Below are positions 59,294 through 64,000 of a DNA stretch of 64,000 bases, one piece after another. A program made the position numbers and the translations under genes. The stretch is from positions 248,001-312,000 of the forward strand of contig OZ252252.1 of assembly GCA_965249745.1 (NCBI GenBank), in the 5' to 3' direction. The stretch's first letter is position 1; each line of letters starts with the position of its first letter. The notes beneath the pieces were generated by a model, which was given only the letters and a program-made list of their open reading frames with translations, ran no database searches and was not told the origin of the DNA. The stretch comes from JANYHH01 sp965249745. GTDB lineage: Bacteria; Deinococcota; Deinococci; Deinococcales; JAAFIG01.

Positions 59294-59525
59294 ACTCGAG
59301 GGTTCATTGCCAGCTCGAGCGGCATCAATTCCCGAGCTTAGTTCAAGGCGCGAACGCCTGTCATTCGCGTTGCTCCCTTCGGGTGGGCGCTGAACGTGCT
59401 TTGAGGAACGGCTTGCTTGGTGCGCTTCGAGTCTCATCGGGGGGTCGTTGGCGGTGCGCTCAAAGTGAGGTTTGGACTGGCGTTCGGCGCGACTGAACCC
59501 CGAGTAAAAGACGATCACGGTCGCC
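59294..59525. other. Intergenic sequence between repeat B and the small gene
   Basis: About 230 bases with several CTCGAG-related sequences but no supported gene; frames here read as low-complexity Arg/Ala/Gly peptides. It separates the repeat from the 3' end of the small reverse-strand gene. Confidence 0.5.
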
Positions 59526-59705
59526 TCAACCGCGTGCGGCGCGGGGTTCTGGCTCGAGTTGTAGCGCTAGATTTTTCAGGAAACGGGCGAGGCGACAGCG
59601 AAGCGAGACTTTCTGAGTGTTCAGGGCACGCATCGTCCGAGCTTCGTCCAGCAGTGTTTCGATTTGACACTTGGCGATCTCGAGGTGGGATTGCATGGGA
59701 TTCAT
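59526..59705 (-). CDS. Small strongly expressed protein of 59 residues, unrecognised
   Basis: 59 codons plus TGA. The ATG at 59705 has a perfect AGGAGGT at 59711-59717 with five-base spacing and an almost ideal promoter upstream. The protein is predicted helical and basic in the middle: H-L-E-I-A-K-C-Q-I-E-T-L-L-D-E-A-R, then V-S-L-R-C-R-L-A-R-F-L-K-N-L-A-L-Q-L-E-P. Two cysteines (C13, C37) are present. I recognise no family. Candidates are a DNA- or RNA-associated protein or an antitoxin-like autoregulator, because an inverted repeat covers its promoter, but no toxin-like gene overlaps it. Confidence 0.75.
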   Translation of the reverse strand: MNPMQSHLEIAKCQIETLLDEARTMRALNTQKVSLRCRLARFLKNLALQLEPEPRAARG

Positions 59706-59710
59706 CTCGT

Positions 59711-59760
59711 ACCTCCTGCTTCTTGAATAGAATATAAAACCAATCTTTCTATTCTGTCAA
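59711..59760 (-). promoter_or_regulatory. Near-consensus promoter with 8-bp inverted-repeat operator and strong ribosome site
   Basis: On the minus strand: TTGACA (plus coordinates 59755-59760), an 18-base spacer, TATATT (59731-59736), then AGGAGGT (59711-59717) and the ATG at 59705. GAATAGAA and TTCTATTC (59725-59732 and 59747-59754) form a perfect 8-base inverted repeat over the spacer and -10 box, a typical repressor site. Confidence 0.75.
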
Positions 59761-60002
59761 GTCTGTTTTCTAGTTAATTTGGCGTACCCGTCTGGGTCAA
59801 GTTCCTAATCTGGCTGATTCACAGCCTGAGACGCGGACGTTATGTATTGCCGCCGAGTAAGGCTGTTGTTGACCGGCATGAACTCGTGCAATACCCTGCC
59901 TAACCGCCTGGCGAGGTACCAGATTCCAAAGAGTCGAAACCCCTCGAGATTATTGTTCTGAGCTGAACATCTAGATTTTTATCGCAGCTCAGGTGCATGA
60001 AA
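59761..60002. other. Intergenic sequence between divergent promoters
   Basis: About 240 bases upstream of the small reverse gene and of the forward promoter at 60003. No gene, repeat or RNA structure was recognised. It is slightly more AT-rich than average, as expected for upstream regions. Confidence 0.4.
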
Positions 60003-60063
60003 TTGACGAATTTCGCATACCGTGATATCTTATGTTTATCAGCGGCGAAGAGCCGCCTTTTTT
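60003..60063 (+). promoter_or_regulatory. Promoter immediately followed by an intrinsic terminator (attenuator candidate)
   Basis: TTGACG at 60003-60008 and TATCTT at 60026-60031 are separated by 17 bases. Only 10 bases later GCGGC (60042-60046) pairs with GCCGC (60052-60056), followed by C and six T (60058-60063). A transcript begun here would end after about 25 bases unless antiterminated. The exonuclease start codon is 33 bases further on. Confidence 0.5.
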
Positions 60064-60095
60064 ATTGCCGTTTTCTTCGATCTTTCGGATCTCCC

Positions 60096-60902
60096 ATGAC
60101 CCCATCCGAACGCCCCGCCCGCCCGCATTTCGAGAACCCCGGCCTGATCCCCTCAGGTCTGGTGACGCAACGCCAACTGCTGGACCTGGGTCTCGAGTCA
60201 TTACGATCCGCCGTGGCCACCGTGACGCTGGATGGACGACGCGAGTTGCTGTACGACCTCACGACCGCAGAACCCAGAATCGCGCCTGTGAGCTTGCCTA
60301 AAACCTCGAGGCAGTCCGCGCACAGAGAGGACGAACTGGTCCGACCGACTGAGCGTGTTAGCTTTACCGCCGCTCGAGACCGAGTGCGCGACTTGCTGGA
60401 CCGCGAGGATGTTCTGGTGCTGGACACGGAAACCACGGGCGGCGGGCCGCGCTCGGAGATCATCGAAGTCGCGCTGATGGACACGACTGGCGCTGTCAAG
60501 TTCAACTCTTTGGTGCGTCCCAGCTCACGGATTCAACCCGGCGCACAAAGAGTTCACGGGCTGACCCAGCGCTCCCTCGAGGGTGCGCCGATGTGGTCGG
60601 AGCTGGACGAGGCTTTCCGCGAGGCGGTCACCGGGCGTACGGTGCTGGCGTACAACGTCGCGTTTGATCGCGGCATGGTGCGTCAGACGCGTGAACGGTA
60701 CGCGTTGAAAGCGCCACTGTTGATTACGGAATGGGGCTGCGCCATGCGGCTGTACGCCGCGACGATCGGACGGCGGCAAATCGGTCTGGAACGGGCCGCG
60801 AAACTCGAGGGGGTGTTAACCGCGGCTCAGTCACATCGGGCGCTCGGGGATGTGCAATTAACGTTGGCGTTGTTACGAGCCTCGAGCGTGAAGCCTGTCT
60901 GA
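60096..60902 (+). CDS. DEDDh 3'-5' exonuclease domain protein (DnaQ-like)
   Basis: 268 residues from the ATG at 60096; the frame is open to 59997 but the earlier part lies in the promoter and terminator. The exonuclease domain starts at about 105: L-V-L-D-T-E-T-T-G (D110, E112), V-H-G-L-T, Y-N-V-A-F-D-R-G (D191), and S-H-R-A-L-G-D-V-Q (H247, D252) complete the DEDDh set of metal and catalytic residues. The N-terminal 100 residues are unlike known exonucleases. It could be a proofreading-type or repair exonuclease, relevant because the PolA in this window lacks proofreading residues, but a direct link is speculative. Confidence 0.9.
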   Translation: MTPSERPARPHFENPGLIPSGLVTQRQLLDLGLESLRSAVATVTLDGRRELLYDLTTAEPRIAPVSLPKTSRQSAHREDELVRPTERVSFTAARDRVRDLLDREDVLVLDTETTGGGPRSEIIEVALMDTTGAVKFNSLVRPSSRIQPGAQRVHGLTQRSLEGAPMWSELDEAFREAVTGRTVLAYNVAFDRGMVRQTRERYALKAPLLITEWGCAMRLYAATIGRRQIGLERAAKLEGVLTAAQSHRALGDVQLTLALLRASSVKPV

Positions 60903-61000
60903 GTCTCGGGACATCGCAGTCAAACAGCTCGTGTAGCATCAACCATGAGCCGTGATGTCTTTGCGAGCGCCCGCCTCGAGATTTGCTGGGTTGTGGTGGT

Positions 61001-61543
61001 ATGAACGGTGCTCGCCCGCGTTTCTCGGTGACGCTCTTCAACAGCCGCTACATGGTGATGCTGGCGGTGCTGACCCTGTACTTGCTGGCGGCGGTTTTAT
61101 TTGGGTACGCCACGGTGAAAACCATCTACTCGTTGCCAGGCTTGCTGTCATCACTGTCGTCCAGCTCTTCAAAAGCGCTGATGCTGTTCGCGGTGGAAAC
61201 CGCCGACCTGTTCTTGGTGGCGGTCGTCCTCTACGTGACCGCCGCCGGTCTGTACGCCCTATTCATCGGCAAGCGCCCGACCAGTCAGGACGGGACGACC
61301 GCCCGCTGGCTCGAGGTGGAAACGCTGGACGACCTGAAGCAAAACCTGATCGGTGTCGTCGTCGTGGCGATGTCGGTGTTGTTTCTGGGAATTTTAATCC
61401 GGGATGACACGAATCAAAATCTGCTCGAGGTCGGCGTTGGGATCGCCGCTCTGGTGGCGGCGCTGGGCTGGTACACCTCGCAGAAATCGAAGTCCAAAGA
61501 GGTGGATGCCAGGGTCAGTGAAACCAAGAACAACGCCCCGTGA
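61001..61543 (+). CDS. YqhA/UPF0114-like membrane protein
   Basis: 180 residues from the ATG at 61001; an earlier in-frame start at 60983 has no better support. Three or four hydrophobic spans (about 20-45, 65-92, 118-140, 145-160) with the UPF0114 signature L-D-D-L-K-Q-N-L-I-G-V-V-V-V-A near the third, and a polar Lys/Glu-rich C-terminus. The family is of unknown function and is found in many bacterial cytoplasmic membranes. Weak GGTGGT only as ribosome site. It converges on the LysR gene with a 17-base gap. Confidence 0.7.
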   Translation: MNGARPRFSVTLFNSRYMVMLAVLTLYLLAAVLFGYATVKTIYSLPGLLSSLSSSSSKALMLFAVETADLFLVAVVLYVTAAGLYALFIGKRPTSQDGTTARWLEVETLDDLKQNLIGVVVVAMSVLFLGILIRDDTNQNLLEVGVGIAALVAALGWYTSQKSKSKEVDARVSETKNNAP

Positions 61544-61560
61544 GGCAAACCCAGCCGATA

Positions 61561-62448
61561 TCACCAGCCGCTCGAGGCACGTTCGATCAGGTCCAGTACG
61601 AATTGGACTCGCGGCTGAATGTTATCGCCGCGCCAGCCTAAGTAAAGCTGATTGATGGGCGGGTCGGCTGGCTTGTGCAATTCGGTCAACGCACCCGCAT
61701 GAACGGCGCTCTCAATCAGGTAACGCGGCAGCACCGTGACGCCCGCGCCAGCCACGGCGGCCAATTGGAGTGACCGCAAGTCTGGGACGACTAGGCTGGC
61801 ACTGGCGGTTGGGAGCTTCCCGAAGACCTTGCGCCAGTAGCGCCGAATCAGCGGCAGCTCCTCGGCGTAAGAGAGCAGTGGAACGCCTGTTAGTATCTCC
61901 GCGCTCAAACCCGTTCTAGGAAAGCGCGTCAACCAAGTGCGACTGCCGACCAGCACCAGTTCCTCCTGGTACAACCGACTGAACTCCAACTTCGGATGGG
62001 ATCGGCGTACCGTGAAGACCGCGATGTCCAGCGCACCCGCCAGCAGGTCGCGTTGTAACGCCTCGGGTTCTGCCAGTCGCACTCGCAGTTGAATCTCTTG
62101 AAGGTGCAGTCCAGGGAGCGCTGGCAGCAGCTTCGCGCCCAGAAACTCAGCCGGGCCACCCACAAAGACCGTGCCCGCCAGACCAGTCGCGCCGATCTTC
62201 AGCGAAGCCGCCAGCGTTTCCAGGGCATCCAGGTGAGGCTGAACCCGTCGCGCTAATTCATGGCCAGCGGCGGTCGGTGTCACCCCTCGAGCCACGCGGG
62301 TGAACAATTGCCGTTGCAATCGCGCCTCGAGTTGCTGGAGTTGCTTCGTCGCGGCCGGTTGCGTCAGGTTGACGCGCTCGGCGGCCCTAGAAACCGACCC
62401 AGTGCGGTACACGCTCAGAAAGGTGCGGAGCTGATTGAGGTTATCCAT
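61561..62448 (-). CDS. LysR-family transcriptional regulator
   Basis: 295 residues. The N-terminal helix-turn-helix reads F-L-S-V-Y-R-T-G-S-V-S-R-A-A-E-R-V-N-L-T-Q-P-A (about 10-32), followed by the linker helix and a periplasmic-binding-like effector domain (about 90-290, D-I-A-V-F-T-V-R-R, and A-A-V-A-G-A-G-V-T-V-L-P). It is divergent from the DJ-1 family gene, the classical LysR arrangement, so that gene is the most likely target. The start is the ATG at 62448, with an AT-rich TATTAT box about 14 bases upstream. Confidence 0.88.
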   Translation of the reverse strand: MDNLNQLRTFLSVYRTGSVSRAAERVNLTQPAATKQLQQLEARLQRQLFTRVARGVTPTAAGHELARRVQPHLDALETLAASLKIGATGLAGTVFVGGPAEFLGAKLLPALPGLHLQEIQLRVRLAEPEALQRDLLAGALDIAVFTVRRSHPKLEFSRLYQEELVLVGSRTWLTRFPRTGLSAEILTGVPLLSYAEELPLIRRYWRKVFGKLPTASASLVVPDLRSLQLAAVAGAGVTVLPRYLIESAVHAGALTELHKPADPPINQLYLGWRGDNIQPRVQFVLDLIERASSGW

Positions 62449-62567
62449 AAAAATTTGAATGGATAATATGACGAATTGCTATTTGCTTTATGACTAGAAC
62501 TGCGCCTAACCTCAGCTTCGCTCGAGCGAGGGTGAACTCAACACTCGCTCTCGAGCAGAGGAGCCTC

Positions 62568-63230
62568 ATGAAAAAAGTGCTGATGGTCTTAACCAGCCAC
62601 GATGATCTCGGAGGGCTGCGAAAGACCGGCTACTACGTGTCCGAAGCCGCGCATCCATACATGGTCTTCAAGGCTCAGGGGTACAGCTTGGAGTTCGTCA
62701 GCCCCGAGGGTGGTCAGCCGCCGATGGACGGTTTCAAGGCGGACGACCCTGAGCAGGTCGCGTTCCTGGAGGACAACAAGCTCGCCCTCGAGAACACCTT
62801 GACGCCACAGCAGGCGAACGCCGATCAATACGATGCGATTTTTTATGTCGGCGGTCACGGCACGATGTGGGATTTCCTCGATAACACCGAACTGGCCGTT
62901 ATCGCTGCCCGAATCTACGAACGCGGTGGTGTCGTCGCCGCCGTCTGTCACGGCCCGGCTGCCCTGGTGAACGTGCGACTCTCGAGCGGCGAATTCCTGA
63001 TCGCTGGGAAGACCATGACGGGCTTCACCAACGCGGAAGAGGCAGCCGTGAAACTGACCGAGGTCGTGCCGTTCTCGCTCGAGACGCGCCTGAAGGAGCG
63101 CGGTGCGCAGTACGTGGCGGGCCCCGATTTTCAGCCGAACATCCAGGTTTCCGAACACCTCGTCACAGGTCAGAACCCAGCCTCGGCTCGAGGGGTCGGG
63201 CAGGCGGTCGTGGACCTGCTCCAAGGTTGA
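62568..63230 (+). CDS. DJ-1/PfpI superfamily protein, Hsp31-like glyoxalase III type
   Basis: 220 residues from the ATG at 62568, behind GGAG; the frame extends upstream without support. Hsp31-type insertions are present. The catalytic set is visible: E26 in Y-Y-V-S-E-A-A-H-P, C127-H128 in V-C-H-G-P-A, and Y-V-G-G-H-G-T-M-W-D preceding. Members convert methylglyoxal to lactate without glutathione or act as chaperones or deglycases. The divergent LysR gene probably controls it, a typical response to reactive aldehydes or oxidation. Confidence 0.88.
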   Translation: MKKVLMVLTSHDDLGGLRKTGYYVSEAAHPYMVFKAQGYSLEFVSPEGGQPPMDGFKADDPEQVAFLEDNKLALENTLTPQQANADQYDAIFYVGGHGTMWDFLDNTELAVIAARIYERGGVVAAVCHGPAALVNVRLSSGEFLIAGKTMTGFTNAEEAAVKLTEVVPFSLETRLKERGAQYVAGPDFQPNIQVSEHLVTGQNPASARGVGQAVVDLLQG

Positions 63231-63389
63231 GCGCTCTCACGAGTATGGAAGCCTACCTACCAAATGCCGGTATCTCGAGGAACCTAGGTATTAGAACCTC
63301 GTCGTTACCATAGGTCTGCCAACGGCTTTACAGCAGGACCAATTTCACCCTCGAGTCTTCTAAGCCCTCACCCATTCAGGAGGTTCACC

Positions 63390-63947
63390 ATGAAACGCTT
63401 TCTTCCACTCGCAGCGGCAACCCTGGCACTCGCGGTCGGTGCGGTCGCCCAAACTGGATCGTTCACGCTGCAAAGCAGTGATATTCCAGCGGGTTCCACG
63501 ATCAAGCTGGAACAGGTCGCCAACGGCTTCGGCTGCACTGGCGGCAACGTCTCACCCGCGCTGACCTGGACGGGTGCGCCCGCTGGCACGAAGAGCTTCG
63601 CGCTAATCCTGCACGACCCGGACGCACCGACCGGCGTCGGTGGCTTCACGCACTGGCTGGCGTACAACATCCCCGCGACGGCCACCGGTCTGGCAAAGGG
63701 TTCTAGCGGCAAGCCCGCCGCCCTCCCGGCAGGCACAGTGGAAGCAACAAACTCGGGCGGCGTAGTCGGCTTTTTCGGACCTTGCCCGCCCGTGGGTGAC
63801 AAGCCGCACCGTTATATCTTCACGGTTTACGCGCTCAGCGTGGACAAGTTGAACATCCCCGCCACCGCCTCACAGGCCCTCGTTGGGTTCAACATCAATG
63901 GCAACGCGATTGGCAAGGCCGATTTCATCGGGTATTACGGGCGCTGA
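63390..63947 (+). CDS. YbhB/YbcL-type PEBP-family protein, exported
   Basis: 185 residues with a strong AGGAGG site before the ATG. A signal peptide (about 1-20, ending A-V-A-Q) leads into the phosphatidylethanolamine-binding (Raf kinase inhibitor-like) fold: L-I-L-H-D-P-D-A-P, T-H-W-L-A-Y-N-I-P, and P-H-R-Y-I-F-T-V-Y-A-L, which form the anion-binding pocket. Bacterial members are exported or cytoplasmic, with unknown ligands. A terminator with a 12-bp stem follows directly. Confidence 0.88.
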   Translation: MKRFLPLAAATLALAVGAVAQTGSFTLQSSDIPAGSTIKLEQVANGFGCTGGNVSPALTWTGAPAGTKSFALILHDPDAPTGVGGFTHWLAYNIPATATGLAKGSSGKPAALPAGTVEATNSGGVVGFFGPCPPVGDKPHRYIFTVYALSVDKLNIPATASQALVGFNINGNAIGKADFIGYYGR

Positions 63948-63958
63948 ACCCGCTTCAG

Positions 63959-63991
63959 AACAGGCGAGGGGCTTCCCCTCGCCTGTTTTTG
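63959..63991 (+). terminator. Intrinsic terminator after the PEBP gene
   Basis: ACAGGCGAGGGG (63960-63971) pairs perfectly with its complement at 63975-63986 across a three-base loop, followed by TTTT. A textbook Rho-independent terminator. Confidence 0.92.
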
Positions 63992-64000
63992 TATCTCAAA

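Larger units (their letters stand above)
1..64000. repeat. Hyper-abundant dispersed palindrome CTCGAG across the window
   Basis: The six-base palindrome CTCGAG recurs every few hundred bases along the whole window. I hand-counted about 46 copies in positions 1-10000 (for example near 258, 360, 402, 473, 649, 685, 783, 1152, 1287). Random expectation at this base composition is about 3 per 10 kb. Copies occur in genes of both strands, in intergenic DNA and inside terminator stems. In genes they occur as CTC-GAG (Leu-Glu), xCT-CGA-Gxx (for example Ala-Arg) and xxC-TCG-AGx (for example Ser-Ser), so no single amino-acid preference explains them. The function is unknown. A methylation target, a nucleoid or replication marker, or mutational drive are all possible. 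Confidence 0.9.

Noticed and set aside
1..64000. tRNA, rRNA or riboswitch genes
   Set aside because: I looked for T-loop-like GTTCAAATC/GGTTCGAATC sequences with matching stems and conserved riboswitch cores in the intergenic stretches and found none convincing.

Overview
The window looks like chromosomal DNA of a Deinococcus-like bacterium (phylum Deinococcota), with GC content near 58-60 percent by eye. The evidence is the gene set and its sequences: a ClpS-ClpA pair, an Nramp manganese importer with the metal site known from the Deinococcus protein, a Thermus-type homoisocitrate dehydrogenase (alpha-aminoadipate lysine route), a DNA polymerase I without proofreading residues, RecR, and many genes whose -10 box (TANNNT) lies only 6-8 bases before the start codon, the leaderless pattern known from Deinococcus. 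The genus cannot be fixed from the sequence. I saw no rRNA, tRNA, IS element, prophage or CRISPR array.

Layout. 1-8 kb: phosphoesterase end, clpS-clpA, rarA, a duplicated small membrane-protein pair, VOC protein, DUF1349 protein, dtd. 8-18.5 kb: cfa, a dispersed intergenic repeat (copy A), a ureide-type M20 hydrolase, tandem secreted S41 proteases, and a TetR / amine oxidase / permease / SDR cluster. 18.5-28 kb: a TspO-like protein, then metal homeostasis: mntR-mntH with DtxR-type boxes, a SmtB/CadC-type ArsR sensor, and a P1B ATPase behind a perfect 26-bp palindromic operator. Between sensor and pump lies a VWA-protein pair. An esterase lipoprotein follows. 28-36.6 kb: an ABC exporter, allantoinase with a decayed duplicate of its own 3' end, MerR, recR and a secreted protein. 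36.6-47 kb: homoisocitrate dehydrogenase, a lipocalin-like lipoprotein, an RNA methyltransferase, and a four-gene overlapping operon ending in a 1366-residue zinc-ribbon/kinase/WD40 protein. 47-64 kb: polA, secreted proteins, a SARP-like regulator, lepB, AraC/LysR regulators, a cell-wall amidase, repeat copy B, a 59-codon gene with a near-consensus promoter and operator, a DEDDh exonuclease, a YqhA-like protein, a DJ-1 family protein and a PEBP-family protein.

The strongest unexplained signal covers the whole window. The palindrome CTCGAG occurs about 46 times in the first 10 kb by hand count, against about 3 expected from composition. It is found in coding and intergenic DNA, in all reading frames, and forms the stems of some terminator-like hairpins. 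It behaves like a genome-wide DNA-level motif comparable in style to the cyanobacterial HIP1 palindrome.

Functional links: MntR/MntH and ArsR/P-type ATPase form adjacent Mn and Zn/Cd circuits. Allantoinase and the M20 hydrolase could perform consecutive ureide steps although about 21 kb apart. Permease, amine oxidase and SDR look like an uptake and catabolism module under the TetR gene. ClpS/ClpA, RecR, RarA and PolA are housekeeping proteolysis and repair.
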